NCBI GenBank assembly: GCA_963853835.1
Contig: OY970835.1
Coordinates: 32,934,047 to 32,998,046 of the forward strand
DNA: 64,000 nucleotides
Direction: 5' to 3'
Origin: Calendula officinalis
Lineage: Eukaryota; Streptophyta; Magnoliopsida; Asterales; Asteraceae
In this document: positions 12,223-24,152 of the stretch, piece after piece
How positions within the stretch are numbered: position 1 is the first letter of the stretch
How the letters are laid out: each line of letters begins with the position of its first letter
Program-made: the position numbers and the translations under genes
The notes under the pieces: generated by a model
Database searches by the model: none
The model's input: the letters and a program-made list of their open reading frames with translations, nothing else
What the model was told of the DNA's origin: nothing

Positions 12223-12351
12223 GGCGGCAGTCGATTAGTTTAGCATTATCTTTACTTCGATTTGCTAAATCCTCTCGATAAACCCTAGCTCTCGATCAAA
12301 AACCCTGCACCAGTAACAAAATTCTTACGTTTTTCTCTCAAATCAACATCA

Positions 12352-15300
12352 ATGGCAACTCTACAATCTCTCAATGTTCAAACCGATCTCAAATATTCAG
12401 AGTTTCATAATATGTGTGCATTCTTACGAAATCCAGACGGTACTAAAGACTTTCGACCAATCGTTCAATTCTTAAAGAACTCATACATTAAGTTCGCTTT
12501 AACTGTGAAACCGAAAGCATACCAACAGCACTTGGTGGATTTTTGGACCAATGTTGAAAGAACAGAAGGTGCAACTGCACCTATGATAAAATCATCGGTG
12601 GATGGAAAGATGATCACAATCACTGAGCAATCCATTCGACACCATCTACAACTACACGATGATGCAGGTATGTTTACACTCCCTAAAGAATTCATTGCTG
12701 AAACTTTAAATAAAATGGGATATGAGGGAAGACTTAACATAGTAACTTTTCAAAAAGGTATTCTCTCCCCACAATGGAAATTTCTTGTACATACTATTCA
12801 GCATTGTATTTCTCCAAAATGAAGTACTTGGAATGAGTTTAATAAGGCAATAGCCTCTGCTGTTGTCTGTTTATGCACAGACCAAGTATTTAATTTTCTT
12901 ACATGATTTTTGAAGGTATGTTGGGAAATCTTAGTTCCACAAAGTTTTTAATGTATCCCAGATTTCTCCAACATATCATAAACTGGGAATTACAAAACTT
13001 GTCAACTCCCAAAAATATTTTCATAATTCCTGAGTTGAACAAGAAAGTTTTCTCTAATATGAGAAAACAATTTAAATTTTCGTGTAAGGAAACCCCTTTG
13101 TTTCCTAATATGATCAAAGATCAAACACAAATTGGAGAGGGTTCAATCATAGATACAACCCAAATTGAACCTCAACCCACTCCATCACCCCCAAATACAG
13201 CCCAAACAACACCCCAAATAGTCACTCAATCACCCACTACAGAAGTCCTGAATGTGTCCCAGGAACTTGAAATTAATCTGCAGAGTGCTACTCTTCACAC
13301 TGTGGAAGACCTACCAAACAAAACCCAAAATATTTCCACAACTTATAAAAGAAAGAAATATTCTTTAAAGGACACCAGGGGACAAATCGAGTCACACCCC
13401 AGACTCAAAGAGTTGTCCTCCAAGGAGGAGAGAGGACATGAGGCGAGGGCTTTCACTACTGATGCCCCAAAGGTGGGTGCACAGGACAGTGAAAACATCA
13501 CTAAGACCCAGACCTCGGCAACTTTAAGTGATGACTCCTTTGAGGAATTACTTAAAGGACCCCGGTGCCAAGAAACCACAAGGGGGGGCATGTCTGCTTC
13601 TTCTAGGAAGAAGAGAATGTCTAAAAGACCCAATGAATCACCAAGAAGTGATGAGGGCAGATCTGTGGAATTGATGGAAAGGATGGAAAACCTTCAAACC
13701 AATGTACCTGTTAGTGAGCCCGATGATCTTGCTAGATGGAGTGAGGGCAGTATTAAAATCAAACAATTGACGAATAAAGTGGATTCTCTTGAATCCACTG
13801 TACAAGATTGTCTCAAGTATCTTACAAACCAAGGGAAAACAATTGCAGTCATGAAAATAGATGGAAATACCATCAACAAACGCATGAGGTTTTATGAACA
13901 CAGGCTTCATCAACAAACAAAGATTATAAGAAGATTGAAAAAGAAGCTTGATGATACTGAGGCTCCTCCAGTTGAGCTCACTAAGGGGGAGAAGGACAAT
14001 ATTCAGAATATGATTGATGAATCAATTGCAGCAGCAGCATCCTCTCTCCTAAATCTAAAAGAAACAACTGTTGATGAAGGCCAAGAAAAGATGGATATGC
14101 ATGATGAGCCAAACTGCTCCCATGGAAGAACAAGCTGAAGAAGAAACATCAGTAGTAAACCCTACTACTGATATCATAGCAGTAGTAAGTCAGGAAGAGG
14201 AAGTAAAAGCAATAAATACTACTGATGCCCTATCAGTAGTAACTCCTGAAGTCACACCAGTAGTAACTACATTGGTTACTACTGAAGAGGAAGAACTGCA
14301 ACTTCCTGAGTTAATTGAAAGAGAAAAACATGTCATCATCTCCAAACCACCAACACCTGATCAACCACTTATCATACCTGACATTGATGATAATGTGAAT
14401 TGGTTTGAGGTAGATGAATGTACACTTCCTCCACACCCTAAAATCTTATCAGAAGATCAACTACATCTGTTTTATCCAAAACTTCTGATCTTGGGTGTAC
14501 CTGATATGAAATACACTCCACCTCCACCATTGGCATGTATTAGAAAAGGAAAAGAAGTTTATGATGATGATTATCCCAATAGAGCATTAGGTCACCATAT
14601 GGTGAACAAAATAAATCATGTCAGAGCAGAAAAACAGTCCAGATGGAGGGTAAAACATAGAAAATTCTTAGAGAAAGTGGAGATGTATCGAGCTGTTGAG
14701 GAGAATAAAAAGAAGAAAACTCAAGAAATTAACATCCCTGTTCAAATACCTATTCAAGAAGACATTCATATAGAAGCTCAAAAGGCAGAATTCAAAAGGC
14801 TCAGAATAGTTGAAGAAGAACATATACAATGCCTTGAATACTTAGTGTCTGAATGCAAAAGAACTAAAAGTGACTTAAAAGATGATGTATTTGAACAGAA
14901 GGCCAATATGATTGAATTTCTGAAATCTAAAGGGCTTAGTGCAAAGTCTCTTCAAAGAATGAAGATGATGACTATTATAGACAAATATTGCACTGCTAAG
15001 AAGAAAGACTTGGCTGAACAAGAAGCAGAAGAAGAAAAGAAAGCAAAAGAATTAATTCCAATCAGTCCAAGTTTAATTAAAGATGGTAGTACATCAACTA
15101 CTGGTTCCACATCAACTCCCCAATCAAAGAAGAGAAAAGCTGTGGCTCAAGAACAAAGTACTCAAAAGAAGTCAAAAACACAAATCATTCCTGTTTTTGA
15201 AATGCCTATTGCTCCCTTGCAGAACAATCCAATCATCAATTGGAGGGTTATGCAGAACAATGTTATAGAGATCATAAGGGAAGATAAAATTGTGCAGAGA

Positions 15301-15780
15301 TTCACTGGATGGTTACCTTTGATCATGTCCTGTTCAAGAAGTGATGTAATTAAACTACTGATCATTGGAAAACCAAGAATGTCAAAGAAATCATGGAAAG
15401 ATTCTGGTGCTGGATACCTGACAAGAATGATAGATGCTGCTTTTTATCCAGATAATTACCCAGAACAATTTACAGATCCAGGAAATGTCTATGCTTGAAA
15501 TGTGATTCCAACTGCACAAATGTATTTCTTTGAAAAATCTGGCAAAGTCTGTGAGCTATATTTGTATGAAAAAGAATATATCCTCATTCTGAAAAGACTA
15601 TGTATCAGATATTCACAAATACAATGATGAAGCCATATGATGCTGTTATGTTCCAAAATAAAATTGAATTATTTCACAAAGAGAAACAGCAAATACATCA
15701 TTGAGCAAAGACTTCAACAGAATCAAAGGACGTTAGAGAAAAGAAAGAAAGAAGAAGATGAACAAAAGAAACTTATGTGA
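12352..15780 (+). pseudogene. Copia A ORF3, broken copy
   Basis: This is the decayed counterpart of the intact 1143-codon ORF3 of element B (see 37761-41192 for domains). It starts at ATG 12352 in good context (CATCAATGGCA) and ends at TGA 15778-15780. Relative to B it has CGA to TGA at about 12820, a 1 bp deletion in a T run near 12895, a deletion of about 7 bp near 14115, TGG to TGA at about 15496 and a 2 bp insertion near 15583. The long open stretches are 12352-12822, 12903-14138 and 14071-15498. Valine-valine and Thr-Thr-Asp clusters near 14142-14290 are encoded by TACTACTG words in both orientations. Confidence 0.88.
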
Positions 15781-15800
15781 TTAAAAGAGAATCAATAAGT

Positions 15801-15812
15801 TTAGGGGGAGAT
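15801..15812 (+). other. Polypurine tract of Copia A
   Basis: TTAGGGGGAGAT lies immediately before the 3' LTR, where the plus-strand primer for cDNA synthesis is made. Confidence 0.85.
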
Positions 15813-16432
15813 TGTTGGAACAAAATCACAGGTCAACTTATTACTGATGCTGCAGTTAGTACTGATCATACTAAGTACTGATGGGGCAGAAACACTTAAT
15901 ACTGATGAGTTGATACTGATGAAGACTATAACTAAGTTACTACTGATCATGCACATATTGAAGATACTACTGATCAATAGTAGTTACTACTGACGATGTA
16001 TCTGGACTTACTACTGATCACCAGGTTTACTACTGATGTCACTTATTTACTACTGGTGATTGCAGAATACTACTGATGAGCGTTTATGGAATATATCAAG
16101 TCCGAGATCTTCGTAGAGATAGTTATAGAATGTAATTCAATGTATATCTTTATATTTTGAATGTAAATCAAGTCCTACAATAACTAGGGTAAATAGTTTA
16201 GCTTCAAGGACTATTATAAATAGTTCCTTACGAATTGTAAACGTACGTGTGTATTGTTAACTCGATAATATACATTGAAGCTTTTTGTGAAACTGTGTTC
16301 TTAATATTTTCGTTTATTATTTACAGTTCATTGTTCTTAACATATTGATATAGTGTTGATCCGCTGCAACTTCTATAATCAATTAGATCTAAAGGTGTTT
16401 ATTGACTAATCTATAGTTAATCGATCCTGACA
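15813..16432 (+). repeat. 3' LTR of Copia A
   Basis: 620 bp. It differs from the 5' LTR at three positions; one change destroys a motif word (ATCAGTAG to ATCAATAG). It is followed by the target duplication TAATG. Confidence 0.97.
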
Positions 16433-16437
16433 TAATG

Positions 16438-16690
16438 TTTAATGAGAGTCAATAGTTGGAATATTTTAGGTGTATGAATGATCCGAGGCAATCCCGAACT
16501 TAATTAAGTGACTCAGCTCGATTTCAAGCCTTACGTGTAAAACTCAGTCAAGACTCGTGACGGTTTTTGTAGGCGAGCTTGACTTGTTTGAGCTTGTTTA
16601 GGCTTGTATACACATTAAATATATAAGTTTTGTTAATATAATTTTTATTATGTGATATAAATATCTTTATTCGGTAAGATTATATATGAA
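16438..16690. other. Intergenic, no gene seen
   Basis: Noncoding flank of Copia A. The first 25 bases nearly repeat 4930-4955 on the other side of the element. Confidence 0.45.
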
Positions 16691-17068
16691 GTGGGATCCG
16701 GTAAGGACTCCAAAAGCGGTGAGGACTCGCAAGGACACCTCAAAAAAATTTTAAAAAATTCCAAAAAATATATATATAACTCCCCATGATTATTACTACA
16801 TTTGACAAAAAAAAAATTTGAAAAAAAAATTATGATCCACTTTTTTTTTGTGGATCATAATAATGATCCATATTTTTTTGTGGATTCCAATTTTTTTTTT
16901 GGATCATTTTTGAAAATTTTTATTTTTTTTTGGATATTATAGGCTGCGATTTTTAAGTTTAAAAAAGAATTTTTTTTAAAAAAGTTTGTTTTGGATCATT
17001 TTTAGGGTTTTTTTTGGTGTCCTCGCAGTTCTCACCGGTTTTTGAGTCCTCACCGGATCCGGACACTA
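16691..17068. mobile_element. GGATCCGG-type TIR element, copy 1
   Basis: The ends are inverted repeats reading GGATCCGGTAAGGACTCC on the left and GAGTCCTCACCGGATCC on the right. The interior has long A and T runs and repeated inverted words TGGATCAT/ATGATCCA. Two related copies are at 55214-55562 and 59295-59660. There is no coding capacity. The superfamily is not clear. Confidence 0.75.
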
Positions 17069-18522
17069 TAAATATAAATATGAATATAAATATAAATATA
17101 AATATAAATATATACATAAGTTTCAAAAAGTATACGGACTATCCCTAATTCATAAACTTTATCTCGTTTTGATTTCTTTCTAACCGCCGTTGAAATAACC
17201 CGTTAGTACCCTTATATACGAGAGTGAGATTTTTATACTACATCTAAATCACAATAAGTAATACATTGTGTGTTTCACAATTTTTTTGGCAATAAATTAA
17301 AATAATAATTAAGATTCATTAAACTTGATACTTAATGTAGGATGAGTCATATATCTTTACCAAATAAGATAAATTTTAAAATGTAGTACAATTTATTTAA
17401 AACTTACAAAATGGAAAGTGCTTCGCTTGTGATGCAGAGAGAGTATTTGTTTTTCTTATATTAATTATCAGTAATTAGTAATAGTAATTAGTAATAAAAC
17501 AAATATAACTTTTCTAAGGTAAATCTTGATTATTTTTTTAGAAACCGATGTAAAAGTAGACAAAATATAATACTTACATTCAATTTTGTTGTTAAATGTT
17601 ATTTTGTTTGTCCTAATATTTTGAGTTACGAATTTCTTTGTCCTTTCACAATATCATGTCATAATCTTGATTATTATTTTTTCAGAAAAATATGGTATGA
17701 AAAAAAATATTAAATTTAATTAAAGAAAATGTTAATGATAACATTTAGGGTATTGTTGAAGAAAAAAAAATATAGTGCTTAAAAATGTTATAAAATAGGT
17801 GAATAACTATAAAAAACTACCATCTCAAAATCACTAACTACCAAGGTGGTTATGCTTTAATATACATACATAAACAACATAATTAACTCTTAATCATTAC
17901 CCTAAGGGTTATGGTTAGTAAATTTCTTTAATTAAAACGTGGTACAATTGTGCTCCTATTATCTCTTTGGACTGTCTGTTATGTGGCCACGAGGAGGAGA
18001 CGGATCTTGGTTCTTTTTTATATCGGCAAGTGTTCAGCAGATTCACCATCTTTTACGGGTGACAAGCTCAAGGCTAATTTCATCTCGGTGATTTATACTT
18101 TGGTTCCTACGGAAGCTTGGAAACGAGAAGGTTTTTCCCAGCCCCAATCACGACAAAGATCAGGTTACTTCTAGTAAAATCAAACTTTTTTTTTTTTTTT
18201 TTTTTGGATTTAAGAATATATTAAAGTGTAATTTAGCGCATAGATGGGTTGAATGATGTAACAACTCGTTGTCTTGTTTTTGATTTTCAAACTTCATATT
18301 TGTTCTTCCTAGCTTCTCGCTAAGATGGTTTAATTCTAGCTTAGCACACCGAGTGTTGGGTGATTGGTTTTGCTGAAAATCTTCCCTCGGTGGGTCCTTT
18401 GTTGTGTTAAGATATAAACGTGATAAAATTGTAGCAGTGGTAGGTTGGAGGTTGTGTTTGTGTCTTTGTTTGTATTTACGTGTAATGATAGGGGGGGCGA
18501 AGCAAAGTGCAAATAATTAATT
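17069..18522. other. Intergenic, possible LINE remnant
   Basis: Mostly noncoding. About 17950-18050 reads CLLCGHEEET in one frame, resembling the zinc-binding C-terminal segment of plant non-LTR reverse transcriptases. The similarity is short and the frame closes soon, so the LINE origin is tentative. A run of about 21 T lies near 18188. Confidence 0.3.
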
Positions 18523-20495
18523 TTCTCCTATATATGAGCCTAAATTTGATTTACATTTGCCAACTAGGCAGTTTGGAGCAATCCCATTCGCTAACAATGA
18601 CATGTGTAATTCTAGGATTGGCCAACATGCCATGTCTCTCTTTCCTGCATTTATTCACAAAAATCCATTCATTTACGGAAAGAAAATCAACTCCCAGTGT
18701 TAAACAAAATTCACGGAATTTCATATTTACTAATTCTGAAACTTCTCTCCTGCATATATACCACCAAAAATCACGGGATTTCATTAAGATAAACTTTTGA
18801 ATTTTTTTCATTATTCCCTTTAAAATCTATTTAATACCACCTGTAATAATTATAGTAAAAATTCAAAACATTATATACAATTGATTATTTCATTTAAAAA
18901 GTCGAACCTGTAATCCTAACATTAAAATAACATACTCTCAGTCAAACTTTTTCGGTTCAATTAAGAAGTTTTAAAAAATACAAAAAATAAAAAATATATT
19001 AAACTCATTATACTTGATTCTTTACTTTAAAATCCATTTTAATACCCATTTAAATTTTAAATCACGGAATCTTTGTGAAGTTTTCAATTTTTAAAACATA
19101 AAAACAGGAATTTTAAATTTTCAACCACAATTCCTTAAATCCCGTTATTCAAATTATCTTTACCATTTTTAAAAATATTCTATTTAACCATTGACCCCTA
19201 TATAAACCATGCAGGGAATCAACGATATACTTACAATTTAACAGCCTCATACGATTCCCTGCATCGAAGAACATCGTCAGGTAACACTTTGTAATATAAT
19301 TATTCTGTTCGTTAAATAGTAACTCATCTACGAATATTATGTTACTTTGCAGGACGTACTGAAGTTAATGTGTATGCGGAATATTGATTAGAAAGCTGGA
19401 TTGTGCAACGGAACGAGACTTCAGATATTACGATTGGGGGTAAATATAATCGAAGGTAAAATCATATCTGGCTGCAAGGTTGGTACAATTTGCGCTATCC
19501 CTCGAATCTTCTCCTATATATGAGCCTACATTTGATTTACGTTTGCCAACTAGGCAGTTTGGAGCAATCCCATTCGCTAACAATGCCATGTGTAATTCTA
19601 GGATTGGCCAACATGCCATGTCTCTCTTTCCTGCATTTATTCACAAAAATCCATTCATTTACGGAAAGAAAATCAACTCCCAGTGTTAAACAAAATTCAC
19701 GAAATTTCATATTTACTAATTCTGAAACTTCTCTCCTGTATATATACCACCAAAAATCACGGGATTTCATTAAGATAAACTTTTGAATTTTTTTCATTAT
19801 TTCCTTTAAAATCTATTTAATACCACCTGTAATAATTATAGTAAAAATTCAAAACATTATATACAATTGATTATTTCCTTTAAAAAGTCAAACCTGTAAT
19901 CCTAACATTAAAATAACATACTCTCAGTCAAACTTTTTCGGTTCAATTAAGAAGTTTTAAAAAATACAAAAAATAAAAAATATATTAAACTCGGTATACT
20001 TGATTCTTTCCTTTAAAAATCCATTTTAATACCCATTTAAATTTTAAATCACGGAATCTTTGTGAAGTTTTCAATTTTCAAAACATAAAAACAGGAATTT
20101 TAAATTTTCAACCAAAATTCCTTAAATCCCATTATTTAAATTATCTTTACCATTTTTAAAAATATTCTATTTAACCATTGACCCCTATATAAACCATGTA
20201 GGGACTCAACGATATACTTACAATTTAACAGCCTCATACGATTCCCTACATCGAAGAACATCATCAGGTAACACTTTGTAATATAATTATTCTGCTTCGT
20301 TAAATAGTAACTCCTCTACGAATATTATGTTACTTTGCAGGACGTACTGAAGTTAATGTGTATGCGGAATATTGATTAGAAAGCTGGATTGTGCAACGGA
20401 ATGAGACTTCAGATATTACGATTTGGGGTAAATATAATCGAAGGTAAAATCATATCTGGCTACAAGGTTGGTACAATTTGTGCTATCCCTCGAAT
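18523..20495 (+). repeat. Tandem duplication, about 986 bp x 2
   Basis: Unit 1 (18523-19508) and unit 2 (19509-20495) are nearly identical, with scattered substitutions and small indels. Both contain an intron-like stretch and part of the helicase exon. Only unit 2 continues into the rest of the helicase. Confidence 0.92.
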
Positions 20496-20778
20496 GGTTA
20501 TTAGTCCTTCCGACAACAAGATGCCTTTCAAATTGAATCGGAGGCAATTTCCTGTTCAGGTCTGCTTTGCTATGACCATTAATAAAAGTCAAGGTCAGAT
20601 ATTGTCTCAAGTTGGTTTGTTTCTGCAAAAACCGGTATTCTCACATGGCCAGCTTTATGTAGCTGTATCACGAGTTAAGAACAAGAACGGATTGAATGTC
20701 ATTTGTTGTGACAGAGATGACAATTACACTAATTCAACAACAAATGTCGTTTACAAAGAAGTTTTATTTCGTCTATAA
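20341..20778 (+). pseudogene. Helitron PIF1-like helicase, C-terminal fragment
   Basis: The helicase unwinds DNA during rolling-circle transposition. The fragment begins after an intron acceptor (CTTTGCAG) and contains the last helicase motifs: TINKSQGQ around 20578 and HGQLYVAVSRV around 20645. It ends at TAA 20776-20778. An in-frame TAG near 20375 sits where the family normally has a glutamine or similar residue, and the N-terminal two thirds are absent. Long tracts of the surviving frame agree with the family, so the loss is fairly recent. Confidence 0.8.
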
Positions 20779-20842
20779 ATTTTATGTAACATTTGTTCAT
20801 GTATTAAATTTTGTACAAACATATCATTACAGCCATCGATTC

Positions 20843-21402
20843 TTATGTCATTTTTTAAATTATTAATATATGTTGGTATTTTTCTATAATATATCTCTTG
20901 AAGCATGCCCACCCAGTCGGGCGGGCTATGAAGCTAGTACAGTATATACTTCCTCCGATTCAAAATAAGTGAAACACTTTGACTTTCACGGTTTTTGAGG
21001 AAAAAAATTATAATGATGATTAAATTAGATTAATTGGATGGTTAGTGAGGAATGAGTCCCACACCTTTTAAAAGTAACCCAAGGCTTGTAACCTAGTGGT
21101 ATCCAAGGAGGATTTAAGGTATTTTTATGTCATTTTTTAAATTATTAATATATGTTGGTATTTTTCTATAATATATCTCTTGAAGCATGCCCACCCAGTC
21201 GGGCGGGCTATGAAGCTAGTACAGTATATACTTCCTCCGATTCAAAATAAGTGAAACACTTTGACTTTCACGGTTTTTGAGGAAAAAGATTATAATGATG
21301 ATTAAATTAGATTAATTGGATGGTTAGTGAGGAATGAGTCCCACACCTTTTAAAAGTAACCCAAGGCTTGTAACCTAGTGGTATCCAAGGAGGATTTAAG
21401 GT
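20843..21402. repeat. Tandem duplication, 282 bp x 2
   Basis: 20843-21120 is repeated at 21125-21402 with only one clear difference. The unit spans the Helitron 3' terminus, the left part of a Stowaway MITE and the first part of a SINE. The duplication therefore happened after all three were in place. Confidence 0.93.
20907..20937 (+). other. Helitron 3' terminal hairpin and CTAG end
   Basis: GCCCACCC pairs with GGGCGGGC (seven of eight positions) around a short loop, and CTAG-T follows 10 bases later. The same signal is repeated near 21189-21219 by the 282 bp duplication. Confidence 0.7.
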
Positions 21403-21702
21403 GTTACTCATGACCTATTGGTCATGGGTTCAAGTCCCGTCGTGGTCAAAAACGGTGGAAGGTTCGAGGGAAGGCATACTGCCCCTTGTGGATGTCACTG
21501 TCTAGGCTCGAAGCATCAACTTACTAACTTGCCGTTCAAAAAAAAAAATGATATTTAAAAGTAAAAAGTAAGGGTAAATGAGTCATTTCACTTTGTTAAA
21601 ATAAATAGTTAATGGGTGTGGGTCCTACTATTTTTTGCCAAATAAGGTAATTTTTCAAAGTGTGTCACTTATTTTGAATCACCCCAAAAAGGAAAGTGTG
21701 TA
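21231..21702. mobile_element. Stowaway-type MITE carrying a SINE
   Basis: It starts CTTCCTCCGATTC after TA and matches the copies at 54640 and 63172. The right end is truncated within AGGAAAGTGTGT. It is interrupted by the SINE at 21360-21553. Its left part also exists at 20949-21120 through the tandem duplication. Confidence 0.85.
21360..21553 (+). mobile_element. tRNA-derived SINE
   Basis: An internal polymerase III promoter is visible: box A TAACCTAGTGGT (about 21371) and box B GGTTCAAGTCCC (about 21427). The 3' end is TTGCCGTTC plus an A run. A target duplication TTTAAAAGTAA flanks it (21349-21359 and 21554-21564). The insertion is inside the Stowaway MITE. Confidence 0.88.
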
Positions 21703-22331
21703 GTATTATTTTGTTTAGGTACGTTAGTTTAAATAAGCGAACTCCAAGTTAAGCTTAAGCTTGGATCGATGTTTAAGTAGAGCTTTTTTCAAGTTTTTTA
21801 ACGAACTCAACCTAACACCCGTATTGGTGAATAAACCTACAATCAAACCTAAAAATCGATTTTATTAACACATGTATCATTTACTATGCATAATATACAA
21901 GCATGCACAATATATCAAACAACGACATTCATCAGTCGCCTAGAGGACTGAATGTAAGGAAAAATGGGAGGTTTGATCGCGGTCGCTATAATGAGTGGAT
22001 GCGTCGCCAAGATCGATCGTGGTCAACAATCCTAGCCTATTACGATCAGTATAAGGTGGGTTTGGTTATTTTTGTAAGTTCATAACTTGCCCTCTAATCT
22101 CCTATCTCTTTTGACTTTTCTTTTTATTAATTTCAAAAGTTGGTTCTATTCATGTTTTTATTTATTAAAACAACAAACATTTTTTTAGCAATCATATTTC
22201 TATTCTCTCGATCACCTCGTCATATCTTGCTTACAAACCAAATGCCTTTTTTTCTTTCCAAAATTCACGGTACGTGCAACAACATTAATACTTTTTACTT
22301 TCAATCGGCTAATGGGTTGTTTAATAGTTGT
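21703..22331. other. Intergenic, one unassigned short ORF
   Basis: A 60-codon frame at 21903-22085, rich in Arg and Asp, could be an exon fragment because a GTGGGT donor-like site follows AAG near 22056. I do not recognise it. The rest is noncoding. Confidence 0.3.
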
Positions 22332-23527
22332 TGACAGAGTGTCAGAGTTGTGCCTTGAAATTTTAATAATTAAATAATGTTAATTTAATTGTCATATTTA
22401 GATTTAAAATGAATAATTAGTAAATTAATTATAAGGAACTTAGGCGGTTCATATTATTTAGACGTCCTGTAAATAGACGGTTCATTTTCTAGGAGCATGA
22501 GAGTGTTCCAGTAAAATTTTATATTAATCGTCGGGTCGGGGCTAACGTGTTGAACTACTTTAATTATTAGTTGTTTATAAATAAAATTATACGTTTCGTT
22601 AGTTAGTCAATTAAATTAGATGTTTTAGATGTTAGTAAGTTATTAAACGATTTTATTCGTGTCTCGGGTCTAAACCATTTTAGTAATAGAGAGTATCATT
22701 GTGTTCTTATTTTGTGATGGGCCGGCCAAAGGCCAAAGTCCCGGGCCTTCAAGTTGTGGGTTTCTCTTATTAAGTGTTAACCTTAAACCCCAAAAATCCC
22801 CTTGCGCCTTAGGAAAAGTATCGGCCGCCATTCTTATATTTTGGTGAGGCAGTCATCGATAGAAAGAAAAACAAGAAGAATAGCAGATCTCGAATTTGTT
22901 TAGTCGGTGATAAAGTAGGAGATCAAATGGAAAATGAATTAATTACTTGTTTGGTGGCCACGTGATTATGAGGCTGTGGATAGAAATTCAAATACAAAAT
23001 GAGTTGCATAGGAATTAAGTTGGTGATTTCATTTCAGGCGAATGAAAAGTGGTCCAAACAAATCTACATATTGATAATTGATATATTATGTGGCTTATTT
23101 TGTTGAATTGTGAACGCCGGAAGTCGAGACAATCATTTATTGGGTGGTGACGAGGTTTGGTGATTCGGTGGTTGGTGTTTCTTGCGTGCTGGTTAGTAAG
23201 AGTATAAATCTCAACGCTTTTCTGTATAGTTTCGAGTTATTTAGTTTTGACCCGAGCCGTGATCAAGTTTATGTTTTGTGGTGTTGTGGTATTTTGACCA
23301 ATTGTCTTATGTTGTTTCAAATTATTAGTAACGTTTTTAAAATCGTTAATTAGTTTAACTATTTGCTTTTTCATCATTGTATAATTTGGCTGGGTTGCGA
23401 TGACCGGTGTATCTGAGGCTCGGTCACCGGGAGCCGTGTTGTTATTTTTAGAGCCTCGGGTTTTGTATTATTTTATTAACCGCAATTCTATAAACCGAAC
23501 GAGAAACCGAACCTGTAGGGTTATTGG

Positions 23528-24152
23528 TGTTGGAATATGCATCACACGTATAACATATAGTTATATGGCTAGTTGTTTGTGAGCCTAAAGGGTCACACAC
23601 TTAAACACTTAACACTATAAGATATATAGTGTAATTAGGGTAATTACATTATATATTAATATAAGCTACATGCTTGTATATAATAAGTTTAATATTAATT
23701 GTTAACATATAAACTTTATTGTGAGCAAACTAGAAGGAACAAAAGCTAGGGACTAGAGTGTAAATATCATAAACGATTATGAGAAGTCATTAAAAGGGAA
23801 TTAAGACTAGATGAACTTTTTTCTCTCTCCCTCATTCGGCCGCAACCCCCATAACACTCTCTAGCCTTTTGCTTCCTTTTGCTTGAAGATTTGGACTAGC
23901 ATCCCTTGGTGTTCTAGCACAAGTGTTGTGTGGATCAACTTTAGAGGTATTCCCATTGAATACTTGGTTTCCATCCGTCACCAATCTCCATCCGAATCCA
24001 TATTGATCAAAGGCAACTAGGGTATGAATTCTTATACCATGCTCTTTGATTTTACTTATAGTTTAATTGTATTATTTAATATTAGATCCGTTCATGGTGA
24101 TTAAATCTTTCCGCTGCGTTTTGGTTCTTGTTTTAACCGAAAATCACCATTA
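23528..24152 (+). repeat. 5' LTR of Copia C
   Basis: 625 bp from TGTTGGAATA to TCACCATTA. A primer site TGGTATCACGAG follows at 24154-24165, a slightly diverged initiator Met-tRNA site. Confidence 0.9.

Larger units (their letters stand above)
5021..16432 (+). mobile_element. Ty1/Copia retrotransposon A, full length, with ORF3
   Basis: This is a complete LTR retrotransposon with LTRs at 5021-5640 and 15813-16432 and a target duplication TAATG (5016-5020 and 16433-16437). The order is LTR, primer site, gag, pol with integrase before reverse transcriptase (the Copia order), a spacer with its own TATA box, a third large ORF, purine tract, LTR. The LTRs differ at only three positions, so the insertion is recent, yet the coding regions carry about ten stops or frameshifts. 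Element B (37112-48551, minus strand) is the same family. Confidence 0.97.
18523..20937 (+). mobile_element. Decayed Helitron with tandem duplication
   Basis: The region contains the C-terminal part of a Helitron PIF1-like helicase. It ends with a Helitron 3' signature: a GC-rich hairpin at 20907-20926, then CTAG at 20934-20937 followed by T. A segment of about 986 bp is duplicated in tandem (18523-19508 and 19509-20495). The 5' terminus and the Rep domain were not found. The left limit given is that of the first duplication unit. Confidence 0.7.

Noticed and set aside
12352..15780. Envelope protein identity for ORF3, based on its position after pol
   Set aside because: No signal peptide, membrane span or cysteine-rich ectodomain is visible. 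Coiled coils and nuclear-signal-like clusters point elsewhere.
21360..21553. Functional tRNA gene
   Set aside because: Box A and box B are present but there is no cloverleaf, and an A tail and target duplication mark it as a SINE.
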